A stretch of 64,000 nucleotides of DNA from CALGLS01 sp047626155 (lineage in GTDB: Bacteria; Bacteroidota; Bacteroidia; Chitinophagales; Saprospiraceae): the NCBI GenBank assembly GCA_047626155.1, contig JBLHRR010000009.1, forward strand, positions 1 to 64,000, in the 5' to 3' direction. The notes beneath the pieces are model-generated. The model saw only the letters and a list, made by a program, of their open reading frames with translations, made no database searches and was not told where the DNA came from. The position numbers and the translations under genes are program-made. Numbering within the stretch: the stretch's first letter is position 1; each line of letters opens with the position of its first letter. This document shows, piece after piece, positions 26,045 through 35,365 of the stretch.

Positions 26045-27001
26045 TTATCCTGCTTCTTTAAACTTCTTCATCGCTGCGTTCAACTTAGGAACTACATCGA
26101 ATAAATCGGCACAAACGCCATAGTTTGCGGCTTTGAAGAATGGAGCTTCAGGGTCTTTGTTGATGACCACAATTACTTTAGAATTGTTGACTCCTGCCAA
26201 GTGTTGAATCGCTCCGGAAATACCAATAGCGAAGTACAGGTTTGGTCGAATAGCAACACCTGTCTGACCTACGTGTTCGTGGTGAGGGCGCCATCCGGTA
26301 TCGGCTACTGGCCGTGAACAAGCCGTTGTTGCCCCAAGGATATTTGCTAATTCCTCAATAATACCCCAGTTTTCAGGGCCCTTCATTCCTCTTCCTGCGG
26401 ATACTACCAATTCTGCTTCGGGTAATGGAACGGTACCTTCTACGGTTTTAACTTCCTTCACTCGAATCTTTGAAGCTGGAACTTCGATGTCCAAAGTTTC
26501 TATAGCCACAGCAGCGCCCATTGCTTCAGGCGGAATGGCATTTCCCATTAGGGAAAGCACTTTCACTGGCGAGTTAACGTCATATTCTGCAACTGCTTTT
26601 CCAGAGAAAACACTTTTTTTAACCTTGAAGCCATTACTGACATCCGGCAAAGCATTTACGTTAGAAACCGCACCTGCCTCCAAACGAACAGCGATTCTTC
26701 CAAAAAGTGATTTTCCATTAGAGGTACTGCTCAGTAAAACAACTTCTGCTCCCAATTGCTTGGCTGCATTAGAAATAACTTGGCTGTATACCTGGCTATC
26801 AAAGTTGGCAAAGTCACCATTTACTTGATAGACCTTATTAGCCCCATAAGTACCGAGACCTCCAGCATTGTCGGCTGCACCTAAAACGATGGCGGCGCAT
26901 TCTTTACCCATTGCCTTCCCTAGTTTGGCGCCATAGGTTACGGCTTCTAGAATAGACTTCTTAAATTTTCCTTTAGTGCTTTCTGCAAAAATTAATATCA
27001 T
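26045..27001 (-). CDS. etfA: Electron transfer flavoprotein alpha subunit
   Basis: FAD-binding subunit of the ETF heterodimer, which carries electrons from acyl-CoA and other dehydrogenases to ETF:quinone oxidoreductase. The C-terminal FAD domain shows AGRGMKGPENWGIIEELA (about 200-220), CSRPVADTGW (about 230), HVGQTGV (about 247), GISGAIQHLAGV (about 265) and INKDPEAPFF (about 285). At 318 residues it has normal length. It lies 210 bp downstream of etfB; most of that gap is palindromic element A. Confidence 0.95.
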   Translation of the reverse strand: MILIFAESTKGKFKKSILEAVTYGAKLGKAMGKECAAIVLGAADNAGGLGTYGANKVYQVNGDFANFDSQVYSQVISNAAKQLGAEVVLLSSTSNGKSLFGRIAVRLEAGAVSNVNALPDVSNGFKVKKSVFSGKAVAEYDVNSPVKVLSLMGNAIPPEAMGAAVAIETLDIEVPASKIRVKEVKTVEGTVPLPEAELVVSAGRGMKGPENWGIIEELANILGATTACSRPVADTGWRPHHEHVGQTGVAIRPNLYFAIGISGAIQHLAGVNNSKVIVVINKDPEAPFFKAANYGVCADLFDVVPKLNAAMKKFKEAG

Positions 27002-27016
27002 TATACATTAATATGA

Positions 27017-27133
27017 TTCTTTGACAAATTCCGTGTTTTATAATTCCTCAAAATGATTTTCAACATTCCTTTCGTTGAACTACAGTCAATTTCAGCAGCA
27101 TCTTTTTGAGGAATCACGTCATTTGTCAAAGAA
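27017..27133 (-). repeat. Palindromic element A, copy 1 (in the etfB-etfA gap)
   Basis: 117 bp bounded by perfect 13-bp inverted repeats TTCTTTGACAAAT and ATTTGTCAAAGAA. Inside, ATTCCTCAAAATGATTTTC is inverted against ATCTTTTTGAGGAAT, so it can fold into one long hairpin. Read on the minus strand, its first 34 bases match copy 2 (49130-49267) with one change. Confidence 0.85.
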
Positions 27134-27211
27134 GGGTTAATATTAGTTGATTTTCTAAATTTGATAACGAGAAGAGTGGTTGTAACTCTTCATGAGATGG
27201 CAGTTAGCTGC

Positions 27212-27955
27212 CTAAATCACCTTAGCCTCCTCATGAAGCAATCTCACTAATTCTTCCATGTTCTCCGGGTCTATCATTTTTACTGCCGTTTTTTCATCAG
27301 GTAATTCATAAGACGAAACGGTTGCCAAGTCCTTTACTTCCACAGGAGGGATGACATTTAATGGTTTTCTTTTAGCCATCATAATTCCACGCATGTTCGG
27401 GATTCTCTGTTCTGCCAATCCTTTAGCTGCACTGATAACGAAAGGCGTATCTACTTCTAGTATTTCGCTACCTCCTTCAATCTCTCTATTTATGGTAGCT
27501 GTATTACCAGCTACTTCCATTTTACTTCCAAAAGAGATAAAAGGTAAATCCATTAACTCTGCGACCATAGCTCCGATTTCTCCACCATTGTAGTCGATAG
27601 TTTCTTTGCCTAGGAATATGATATCGAAGTTCTGTTCTTTTGCATAAGCTGCAATTTGTTGAGCAACAGCCATCGCACTTTTAGGAGCCATGTCAATTCG
27701 CACAGCTTCGTCAGCACCAATGGCCAATCCTTTTCGGATAACCACATCAGCGCTAGAGTCGCCAACCATGATGGTCGTAACAGATCCTGCACCGACTTGT
27801 TCTTTTAATTCGATTGCTCTGACCAAAGCATACCATTCATCGTATGGATTCATGATGTACTGAATACCGTTGGTATCAAAAGTGGTATTGCCATCTGTAA
27901 AGGCAATCTTAGAGGTAGTATCTGGTGTTTTACTTACACAAACGAGTAACTTCAT
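27212..27955 (-). CDS. etfB: Electron transfer flavoprotein beta subunit
   Basis: AMP-binding subunit of ETF. Motifs: MKLLVCVSKTPDT at the N-terminus, IMNPYDEWYALVRAIELKE (about 35-53), GADEAVRIDM (about 78), LGKETIDYNGGEIGAM (about 115-130), and the family signature PNMRGIMMAKRKPL (about 190-203). The length of 247 residues is normal. It is the first gene of the etfBA pair. The Etf pair suggests beta-oxidation of fatty acids or branched-chain amino acid degradation. Confidence 0.95.
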   Translation of the reverse strand: MKLLVCVSKTPDTTSKIAFTDGNTTFDTNGIQYIMNPYDEWYALVRAIELKEQVGAGSVTTIMVGDSSADVVIRKGLAIGADEAVRIDMAPKSAMAVAQQIAAYAKEQNFDIIFLGKETIDYNGGEIGAMVAELMDLPFISFGSKMEVAGNTATINREIEGGSEILEVDTPFVISAAKGLAEQRIPNMRGIMMAKRKPLNVIPPVEVKDLATVSSYELPDEKTAVKMIDPENMEELVRLLHEEAKVI

Positions 27956-28314
27956 TCGAGATAATTTTTAATTTTGTGACCCTGAGATCAAAATGGTGTG
28001 AAAAAGAAAGGCAATCTTGCATTTTGTATTGGTAATGATACCAAAATATTTAAAGCCTCTTTTTTCAAAAAACGCTGCAAATATAGGACTTTTTAACTTA
28101 AAAAGCGAAGCGATTTCAACTCAGGAAAAACATATAATTTTTATATGTAAAATATTGTTTAGTAGTGTTTTACGAAGTAATTCTGCTTAGGTTGCCGCCT
28201 CTTATGCTTATTGTATGATTCACTACAAGAAGTAATGATTACCCATTTAAGCGAATTTTAGCTAAAAAGCTCATTAACAAAACCATACTACTCAGAAATT
28301 GTTTTGAAGAAATA

Positions 28315-28438
28315 CAAAAGACTCCAGCAGAGTCCCAAATCTAATCCCCGACAGGCACAAGGACGACCGAAACAAAAGACTCTGGAGGAGTCGAACCACC
28401 ATTCACCCCGACAGACAGTTGGGGCTCGAAAAAAAAAA
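28315..28438 (+). repeat. Element G, a degenerate and a good copy in tandem
   Basis: Two units: 28315-28360 (CAAAAGACTCCAGCAGAGTC, then ATCCCCGACAGGCAC) and 28373-28438 (CAAAAGACTCTGGAGGAGTC, GAACCACCATTCACCCCG, then GGGGCTCG). The second matches an inverted copy at 38612-38680 over about 60 bp. Each has a GACTC/GAGTC hairpin and a CCCC/GGGG hairpin. The second unit abuts the start codon at 28441. Nothing else is seen in the gap 27956-28440. Confidence 0.75.
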
Positions 28439-28440
28439 CT

Positions 28441-28770
28441 ATGACCAATAGACTCAGCCAACTACTCCTACTACAAAAAGAACTCCCCAACGATTCTTTC
28501 CTTCTCTTCGCCCTAGCCAAAGAGTACGAAAAAGCAAAACAAATGAACCAGGCGCTGGATTACTACCTGGAGCTCCTAAACAAAGATCCCGAATACGTCG
28601 GCACCTACTACCATTTGGGCAAACTCTACGAACATTTTGAGAAAGCAGCCGAAGCATTCCAAACCTATACAACAGGAATGGCCGTCTCTAAAAAGCAAGG
28701 AGATCAGCACAGTATGAATGAATTGGCAGGAGCACGTTTGAACTTAGGAGATGAAGAGGATTTTGAATAA
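28441..28770 (+). CDS. Small tetratricopeptide-repeat protein
   Basis: Protein of 109 residues with two to three TPR-like helical pairs: FLLFALAKEYEKAKQMNQAL (about 20-40), YYLELLNKDPEYVGTYYHLG (about 41-60) and KLYEHFEKAAEAFQTYTTGM (about 61-80). The end is acidic. It has no signal peptide and is probably a cytoplasmic protein-protein adaptor. It is 23 bp upstream of the thioesterase gene and likely co-transcribed. The bases before the start are a poly-A tract from repeat G, without a Shine-Dalgarno site. Confidence 0.85.
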   Translation: MTNRLSQLLLLQKELPNDSFLLFALAKEYEKAKQMNQALDYYLELLNKDPEYVGTYYHLGKLYEHFEKAAEAFQTYTTGMAVSKKQGDQHSMNELAGARLNLGDEEDFE

Positions 28771-28793
28771 TTTTACGTTTTGAATAATTACTT

Positions 28794-29225
28794 ATGATCT
28801 GGAAACAACCGCTCACCTTAGAGGGACTCAACAATACATCTACAAATACACTGGTTGAACACCTTGGTATCCAATGGGTTGAAATTGGAGAGGAGTATCT
28901 CAAGGCAACGATGCCAGTGGATAAACGAACACATCAACCTTTTGGTCTACTGCATGGCGGAGCTTCTGCGGCTTTGGCAGAGACGATGGGCTCGGTCGCA
29001 GGCATGCTTTGTTTGGCAGATATAAGCAAAGAAAGTGTTGTGGGCTTGGAGATCAATGCCAACCACTTGAAAGGAGTTCGTTCTGGTCTTGTGACGGGAA
29101 CGGTACGACCGATTCGGGTAGGAAGAAATGTCCACGTTTGGTCAATCGAAATACATAACGAAGAGAATAAACTGATTTGTGTCTCCCGCTTGACGCTGTC
29201 GGTTATTAAAATGGAAAGAAGCTAA
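28794..29225 (+). CDS. Hotdog-fold thioesterase (PaaI/EntH/YdiI type)
   Basis: Acyl-CoA thioesterase of 143 residues. The hotdog signature QPFGLLHGGASAALAETMGS (about 43-62) carries the catalytic Glu, and VGLEINANHLKGVRSGLVTG (about 82-101) is the second conserved block, followed by GRNVHVWSIEI. Relatives hydrolyse phenylacetyl-CoA-type or 1,4-dihydroxy-2-naphthoyl-CoA esters (MenI). A role in menaquinone synthesis is possible, but no men gene is near. Cytoplasmic. Confidence 0.88.
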   Translation: MIWKQPLTLEGLNNTSTNTLVEHLGIQWVEIGEEYLKATMPVDKRTHQPFGLLHGGASAALAETMGSVAGMLCLADISKESVVGLEINANHLKGVRSGLVTGTVRPIRVGRNVHVWSIEIHNEENKLICVSRLTLSVIKMERS

Positions 29226-29237
29226 ACTATTAATCCC

Positions 29238-29245
29238 TATCTTTG
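29238..29245 (+). promoter_or_regulatory. Bacteroidota -7 promoter element TATCTTTG
   Basis: TATCTTTG matches TAnnTTTG and is followed by CGGG. It lies 113 bp upstream of the LVIVD protein gene at 29358, giving a leader of about 100 nt. No clear -33 TTG is seen. Confidence 0.5.
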
Positions 29246-29357
29246 CGGGCCTTCACAAACAACCAATTTTAAAGTTTTACAACGTAAATGGAAGGCGTTA
29301 ATCCCTTCCCCTAAATCCTAGTGCGTTTATATTTTTTAACAGACATAGAAAAAGAAA

Positions 29358-31745
29358 ATGATTAAAAGACTACTTACACTTATTGCATTAATTGCTACCG
29401 TTCAGATGGCGATTGCTCAGCTCAATGTAACCTATATTTCCGATCTTGGTTACAACGAGGAATTGAATGATATTTGGGGTTATGCAGCACCTGACGGAAC
29501 AGAATATGCATTGGTGGGAGCTGCCAATGGTACTTCTATTGTTAGTTTGGCTGACCCCGAAAACCCAGTTCAGGTGGCCTACGTACCTGGTGCTAATTCT
29601 ATTTGGAGAGACATCAAAACTTGGGGAACTTTTGCCTATGTAACAACAGATCAAGGGAATGATGGACTGACGGTAATTGATATGACTGATTTACCAAACT
29701 CCGTTACTAGTTTTCAAATGACGGATTTCGGGAACCTCGGAACCTTAGAGAGATGCCACAACATTTGGATTGATGAATTTGGCTATGCTTATCTAGCTGG
29801 TTGTAACTTGAATAATGGAGGAATGATTTATGTCGATTGCGCAACCGATCCCGCATTACCAACTGTAGCTGGTGCAGGGCCTTCTACTTATTCACACGAC
29901 GTTTATACCAGAGATAATAAAATGTACTCCTCTGAAATTAACGCAGGGGTCTTCAGTATCTATGATGTGACCGATAAAACGAATACTCAATATTTGGGTG
30001 ACAAGGAAACGGACTTTTCCTTTACACATAATGCTTGGTTGAATGATGCAGGAGATGTTTTGTTTACAACAGATGAGCTGGCCAATGCGCCAATCGGTTC
30101 GTATGATGTTTCTGATCCAACAGACATTAAAACCCTAGATTTATTCAAGCCTTTGATTACGCTAAACGATGGTGTGATCCCACATAATGTGCACGTATGG
30201 AATGACTGGATTATTATTTCTTATTATTCAGATGGTTGTATCGTTGTAGATGGTTCTAACCCGGAAAACTTGATTGAGGTTGGAAACTTTGACACCTACA
30301 TTCCTGCCAACACTGGCTTCAATGGTGCTTGGGGAGCTTACCCTTATTTACCTTCTGGTTTGATTTTGATTTCTGATATTGGAAATGGATTGTATGTACT
30401 GGAACCTAACTATGTGCGCGCTTGCTGGTTGGAAGGAAATATTACAGACGCAGGAACTGGAACGGGCATCAACAATGCTTCAGTAGAAATAGTAACCACT
30501 GAACTTAATGAGGAAACCGCAAATGCAATAGGAGATTACAAAACAGGTTTGGCAACAGCCGGAACTTATGATGTTATTTATTCTGCTCCGGGTTATATCT
30601 CTCAAACGCTTTCTCTGGCCTTAGACAATGGACTGCTGTTGATTCAAGATGTCGCATTAGAAAAACTACCTACTTTCGCGATTGGTGGTCAGGTGGTAGA
30701 TGCTTTGACTGGAGTGGGAATTCCAAATGCAGGCATCGAAGTATACAATGACGAATTTAGCTTTTCTCTTTTAGCGGAAGCTGATGGTACATTTATATTG
30801 CCAGAAGTAACCCAAGGAGAATATCTTATGGCCGCCGGAAGTTGGGGGCATTTGACAGAAGCGATTGATCTTGTAGCTATCGCTGATGACAACAGTCTGG
30901 TCTTTGAATTAGATAGGGGTTACCGTGATGAATTTGTAGTTGATCAGGGATGGACAATTTCTGGTTCTGCAGAAACAGGAGAGTGGGAGAGAGGTGAACC
31001 TTTTGGAACCAGTAGTAATAACGGAGTGGTCTTTAACCCGGAAGAAGATATTGCGAGCGATATTGGAAACCGTTGCTATGTGACTGGAAATGCCGCAGCA
31101 CTAGGAGTTGGTAATGATGACGTAGATAACGGAAACACGATATTGACTTCTCCTTCGATGAATTTAGCGCAATACGAAAATCCAACATTATCTTTCTATG
31201 CTTGGTTTGCTAACGGAGGAGGAAATGGAAACCCAAATGATGAGTTGGTAGTCAGAATAAGTAATGGCATTGAAACCGTAGAGCTATTAAATATCAATCA
31301 AAATACTAATGGCTGGGAAGGACCATACATATTTGAGGTTGCTGAAGAAATCGACCTTACGGAAAATATGGTGGTTGAATTTGAAACGAGCGATCAGTTG
31401 GTTGATGATAATGGCCACTTGCTGGAAGTAGGTATTGACCTCTTCGACATTTCCGGAGAGCTGATAATGGTTAGCAATAATAATATAAATACGGCTTACA
31501 AGATGTCGGCGACTCCAAACCCATTCCGTAATATCCTTAGTCTGAATTATGATTTACCAGAAGGTTTTACAAATGGACGTCTGGTTATTTATGATGCCTT
31601 GGGGCAGATTGTTAATGCAAAGCCATTGACCAATCGCAGCGGGAACATTATTATAGATGATCTGGTTTTCAAAGGTCTTTACATCGCACAGATCGAAGCA
31701 GATGGTTTTGTGAGCGCTCCTTTGAAATTGACGAAGGCGGAGTAA
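29358..31745 (+). CDS. LVIVD-repeat (choice-of-anchor B) T9SS protein
   Basis: Secreted multidomain protein of 795 residues. Signal peptide about 1-20 (LIALIATVQMAIAQ). Residues about 22-355 form a beta-propeller of LVIVD-like repeats (YALVGAANGTSIVSLADPEN, AYVTTDQGNDGLTVIDMTD, SHDVYTRDNKMY), typical of choice-of-anchor B proteins. Two carboxypeptidase-regulatory-like domains follow (WLEGNITDAGTGTGINNASV, about 360; IGGQVVDALTGVGIPNAGI, about 445), then a jelly-roll-like domain (about 520-705) and a T9SS domain (ATPNPFRNILSLNY). The role is unknown; such proteins are probably surface-displayed binding proteins. A strong terminator follows. Confidence 0.88.
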   Translation: MIKRLLTLIALIATVQMAIAQLNVTYISDLGYNEELNDIWGYAAPDGTEYALVGAANGTSIVSLADPENPVQVAYVPGANSIWRDIKTWGTFAYVTTDQGNDGLTVIDMTDLPNSVTSFQMTDFGNLGTLERCHNIWIDEFGYAYLAGCNLNNGGMIYVDCATDPALPTVAGAGPSTYSHDVYTRDNKMYSSEINAGVFSIYDVTDKTNTQYLGDKETDFSFTHNAWLNDAGDVLFTTDELANAPIGSYDVSDPTDIKTLDLFKPLITLNDGVIPHNVHVWNDWIIISYYSDGCIVVDGSNPENLIEVGNFDTYIPANTGFNGAWGAYPYLPSGLILISDIGNGLYVLEPNYVRACWLEGNITDAGTGTGINNASVEIVTTELNEETANAIGDYKTGLATAGTYDVIYSAPGYISQTLSLALDNGLLLIQDVALEKLPTFAIGGQVVDALTGVGIPNAGIEVYNDEFSFSLLAEADGTFILPEVTQGEYLMAAGSWGHLTEAIDLVAIADDNSLVFELDRGYRDEFVVDQGWTISGSAETGEWERGEPFGTSSNNGVVFNPEEDIASDIGNRCYVTGNAAALGVGNDDVDNGNTILTSPSMNLAQYENPTLSFYAWFANGGGNGNPNDELVVRISNGIETVELLNINQNTNGWEGPYIFEVAEEIDLTENMVVEFETSDQLVDDNGHLLEVGIDLFDISGELIMVSNNNINTAYKMSATPNPFRNILSLNYDLPEGFTNGRLVIYDALGQIVNAKPLTNRSGNIIIDDLVFKGLYIAQIEADGFVSAPLKLTKAE

Positions 31746-31774
31746 TCCAGCTGAAATTCTTTCTTGTTCTTGCT

Positions 31775-31817
31775 ACAGAGCCTGATGCATTTTTTTTGCA
31801 TCAGGCTCTGTTATTTT
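31775..31817 (+). terminator. Strong intrinsic terminator
   Basis: ACAGAGCCTGATGCA, a T-rich loop, TGCATCAGGCTCTGT, then TATTTTG. A perfect stem of about 15 bp lies 30 bp after the LVIVD protein gene. Confidence 0.85.
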
Positions 31818-31991
31818 GTATCGCTCCGATAGGAATAGTTTGCTCTGAACTTGCGGAATGGGAGGCAGAATAGGGAATGAAAACGAAGAACATTTTATCT
31901 GCCATTCTAAGCGACTGAGTCTAGGGTAACGAATGTCCATTCTAATCGTCTGCCTAAGAAAAAGAGAGTTTATATAAATCAATTATTACTT

Positions 31992-32627
31992 ATGAATAAA
32001 ATTAAGGAAAAGATCTTGCCTCAAATTTTTATCATTTATACGAGATATTTAATTGGAGGAGCATTTGTTTTTGCAAGTCTAATAAAAATTAGAGGAAATC
32101 GGTTTACCTCTGAAAGCGGAGCATTGAATCCAATAAATAGCGCGTGGCATTTTTTTGAGACGATGTACCAATCTGGACTATATTGGCAGTTTATAGGAGT
32201 ATGTCAATTAATTGCTGGACTATTGTTGATGACACAACGGTTTTCTAAATTAGGGGCGTTAATTAATTTTCCAATTACCTTGAACATCTTTATCATAACG
32301 TTATCCTATTATTTCGCTTATACTCCAGTGATTACTGGACTTATGCTGGCGGCTAACTTATTGCTTATTATTTGGGACTGGAACGAAATTAAAATCTTAT
32401 TTAATCTGACGCCAAATATTGATAAAAGTATTCGATTAGAGAAGGATTATATTTGGCAAATCAATGGATTGATTTTGTTCATTTTTACAGTTACCTACAG
32501 ATTGTTGACTGAAAAGTATGATCTTGTTTTTTGGATGATGTCTTGTCTTTTAATTGGGTTTATTGGATTAATAATTGGGTTGAATAGAGAGCGAAAAAGG
32601 AAAAAACATCTACAACAAGATGCATAG
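31992..32627 (+). CDS. DoxX-like small membrane protein
   Basis: Integral membrane protein of 211 residues with about six hydrophobic spans: YTRYLIGGAFVFASLIKIRG (about 17-36), YWQFIGVCQLIAGLLLM (about 65-81), ALINFPITLNIFIITLSYYF (about 89-108), VITGLMLAANLLLIIW (about 113-128), and two after 155. The first pair with G-x-x-F-x-x-A-S-x-x-K-I is DoxX-like. The function is not known; relatives are often seen with redox proteins. It is the only gene between two non-coding gaps. Confidence 0.75.
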   Translation: MNKIKEKILPQIFIIYTRYLIGGAFVFASLIKIRGNRFTSESGALNPINSAWHFFETMYQSGLYWQFIGVCQLIAGLLLMTQRFSKLGALINFPITLNIFIITLSYYFAYTPVITGLMLAANLLLIIWDWNEIKILFNLTPNIDKSIRLEKDYIWQINGLILFIFTVTYRLLTEKYDLVFWMMSCLLIGFIGLIIGLNRERKRKKHLQQDA

Positions 32628-32770
32628 TTTATAGCTTATGAATTTCCTATCGTAAATTCTTTACATTTTCACTATCTTGGTTTCTTAATATGGAAATTCT
32701 TACGATTTTCAATGCAAAGAGACCATACATAAACTGGTTTCAATTCTAACATTCTAACATAAAAGTATAA

Positions 32771-34168
32771 GTGGCGAACAAATATTTTGACCTCATAGAT
32801 CAGACCTTCTACTTCCCACAAGAAGGTTTTGACATAGAGCAAGGGTATCTTACCTTCCATGATATTCCCTTGAAACACCTTATTGAAAAATACGGGACTC
32901 CTTTAAAAATCACTTATTTACCAAAGATCGGACTGCAGATCAAGCGGGTGCGAAACCTTTTTAACCGGGCCATGAAAGTCAAAGGCTACAGCGGAAAATA
33001 TTACTATTGCTATTGTACCAAAAGTAATCATTTCAGCTATGTCCTAGATGAAATACTCGAACATGGTGCACATCTGGAAACAAGTTCCGAATTTGACATT
33101 GATCTCATCCGCCGATTGGAGCAAAAGGGAAAGATCACCAAATCCGAATTTATTATCAACAATGGGTTTAAACCCAAGGGATACATTGATAAAATCGTAG
33201 GCTTAATAAAAGATGGTTACAAAAATGTAATCCCAGTATTAGACAACATGGAGGAACTACAAGGTTTTGATGAGGCCTCTGATGAAAAGCTTAAAATTGG
33301 ATTGCGCGTAGCTACAGAAGAAGAGCCCAGTTTTCCTTTTTATACCTCCCGATTGGGAATCCGCCATTCAGAATTGATTTCTTTTTATCAGGAAAAGATT
33401 GCAAAGAATCCTAAGTTTGAAGTTAAAATGCTTCACTTTTTTGTCGATACCGGTATCCGCGATACGCTCTATTACTGGGAAGAATTGAAAAAGGCGATTA
33501 AGCTTTATTGTGAACTCAAAAAAGTTTGCCCCAGCCTAAGCGCGATCAATATTGGGGGAGGGATGCCCATTCGAAATTCGCTGGGTTCTGAATTTGATTA
33601 TAAATATATGATCAAACAAATAGTAAACCTGATCGCAGAAGCTTGTGAAGAAGAGGGAATCGAAGAGCCGGATATCTTTTCTGAATTTGGTTCTTATACC
33701 GTTGGAGAAAGTGGCGCTGTGATCTTCTCTGTTCTAGGCCAAAAGAAACAGAATGATTCTGAGCTTTGGTACATGATAGATAATTCGCTGATGAACACCA
33801 TTCCTGATAGTTGGGGGATTGCGCAGCGTTTTATTTTACTCCCCATCAATAAGTGGCACAACGAATACACCCGAGTGAATATCGGCGGCCTCACTTGCGA
33901 CAACTCGGATTACTACAACTCGGAGGTCCATGAAAATCAGGTTTTCCTTCCCGCCTATGATCCTTCAGAAGAAGAGCCTTTGTATATCGGCTTTTTCCAT
34001 ACGGGTGCTTATCAGGATTCCATTAGCGGTTATGGAGGGATTAAACATTGTCTGATTCCTTCTCCAAAACATGTTTTGCTCGATCGTGATGAAAGAGGGA
34101 ATCTGACAGATGTTTTATATAAAGAGGAACAGCGTTCGGATTCTATGTTGGATATTTTAGGATATTAG
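32771..34168 (+). CDS. Arginine decarboxylase, fold III PLP enzyme (short Bacteroidota type)
   Basis: Makes agmatine from arginine as the first step of the agmatine route to putrescine. It starts with GTG at 32771 (reads ANKYFDLIDQTFYFPQEGF); there is no in-frame ATG near. The N-terminal alanine-racemase-type barrel has the PLP Lys in YYCYCTKSNHFSYV (about 78-91), HLETSSEFDIDLI, and FFVDTGIRDTLYYWEEL. NIGGGMPIRNS (about 258) and FSEFGSYTVGESGAV (about 300) bind the phosphate and cofactor. At 465 residues it is shorter than SpeA of E. coli (about 650), as is normal in this phylum. The ureohydrolase gene follows after 13 bp, so the pair is an operon. Confidence 0.88.
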   Translation: MANKYFDLIDQTFYFPQEGFDIEQGYLTFHDIPLKHLIEKYGTPLKITYLPKIGLQIKRVRNLFNRAMKVKGYSGKYYYCYCTKSNHFSYVLDEILEHGAHLETSSEFDIDLIRRLEQKGKITKSEFIINNGFKPKGYIDKIVGLIKDGYKNVIPVLDNMEELQGFDEASDEKLKIGLRVATEEEPSFPFYTSRLGIRHSELISFYQEKIAKNPKFEVKMLHFFVDTGIRDTLYYWEELKKAIKLYCELKKVCPSLSAINIGGGMPIRNSLGSEFDYKYMIKQIVNLIAEACEEEGIEEPDIFSEFGSYTVGESGAVIFSVLGQKKQNDSELWYMIDNSLMNTIPDSWGIAQRFILLPINKWHNEYTRVNIGGLTCDNSDYYNSEVHENQVFLPAYDPSEEEPLYIGFFHTGAYQDSISGYGGIKHCLIPSPKHVLLDRDERGNLTDVLYKEEQRSDSMLDILGY

Positions 34169-34181
34169 ATTTATTTACATA

Positions 34182-35237
34182 ATGAACAAACAAGAAAAAA
34201 TAGCTTCCTTCGATCCTTCTGGAATCGGATTCAATAACGATCACTTCGTCGGCCTGCCATTTAAGGAAGATGATGCAAGTGTAGTGTTATTCCCTGTCCC
34301 CTGGGATGTCACTGTTTCTTATAACGATGGCACCGTCAAAGGGCCTGATAATATTCTAAGTGCTTCCCCTCAGTTGGATTTATACGATGAAGACGTTCCG
34401 GATGCTTGGAAGATGGGCTTGTTTATGCGTCCTTCAAATAAAGAATGGGCTGCGCGGAATAAAGAACTACGTGCCAAAGCACTTAGCTATATCGAATGGT
34501 TGGAAGAAGGGAGCCCTTCTGGAAATGAGGCAGAAATGGAGGCACGGAGAAGAAAAATAAACGCGGCTTGTTTGGATTTGAAAGATTGGGTAAAAGAAGA
34601 AACAAGTGCATTGTTAGAAAGAGGAAAGCGAGTTGGCTTGATCGGAGGAGACCACAGTACGCCACTGGGTTTTTTGGAAGCGCTAGCAGAACGTCATGAG
34701 GACTTTGGTATCCTACAAATAGATGCGCATATGGATTTGCGTAAAGCGTATGAAGGGTTCGATTATTCTCATGCGTCCATTTTTTACAATGCTTTGCAGT
34801 TGCCACAAATAACAAAACTAGTACAAGTTGGTATCCGAGATTATTGTGAAGAGGAAATCGCTTTGGCGAAGGAAGATGATCGGGTGCAGGTTTTTCATGA
34901 AAAAGACATTCGGACCCATTTGTATATGGGAGGAACCTTTGCCTCGCTTTGCGCAAAAATGATAGAAGCGCTGCCGCAAAAAGTATATATAAGCTTTGAT
35001 ATTGATGGCCTTGATCCTAAGTTATGTCCTGGTACAGGGACGCCAGTGCCCGGTGGTTTTGAATTACAAGAGGTCTTTTATTTATTCCGCCAAATCATTG
35101 CCTCGGGACGTGAGTTGATTGGTTTTGATGTTTGTGAAGTGGCTGGAGAAGGTGACTGGGATGGAAACGTTGGTGCAAGAGTGGCTTATAAATTATCAAA
35201 TTTGTTGGGGAGGGATATACTTTTAAATAATGAATAA
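34182..35237 (+). CDS. Agmatinase/arginase-family ureohydrolase
   Basis: Binuclear manganese hydrolase. Metal ligands are visible in GGDHSTPLGFLEAL (about 154-167), LQIDAHMDLRKAY (about 180-192) and SFDIDGLDPKLCPGTGTPVPGG (about 267-288; given here as SFDIDGLDP and TGTPVPGG). At 351 residues it is longer than typical agmatinases because of an N-terminal extension and an insert near 95-130. Automatic annotation often calls such Bacteroidota proteins formimidoylglutamase, but the 13-bp spacing from arginine decarboxylase argues that the substrate is agmatine, giving putrescine plus urea. Confidence 0.85.
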   Translation: MNKQEKIASFDPSGIGFNNDHFVGLPFKEDDASVVLFPVPWDVTVSYNDGTVKGPDNILSASPQLDLYDEDVPDAWKMGLFMRPSNKEWAARNKELRAKALSYIEWLEEGSPSGNEAEMEARRRKINAACLDLKDWVKEETSALLERGKRVGLIGGDHSTPLGFLEALAERHEDFGILQIDAHMDLRKAYEGFDYSHASIFYNALQLPQITKLVQVGIRDYCEEEIALAKEDDRVQVFHEKDIRTHLYMGGTFASLCAKMIEALPQKVYISFDIDGLDPKLCPGTGTPVPGGFELQEVFYLFRQIIASGRELIGFDVCEVAGEGDWDGNVGARVAYKLSNLLGRDILLNNE

Positions 35238-35365
35238 TGATTGGGCCTTCTAACGCGAAAACCTTCCTTCCATAAGGTCGGTACAATCATCAGTGAAAAG
35301 CGTAAGCAACGCGGCGAACAATTCAATATTCATTATTGGACATTCAATATTCCTTTAGTTCTTCC

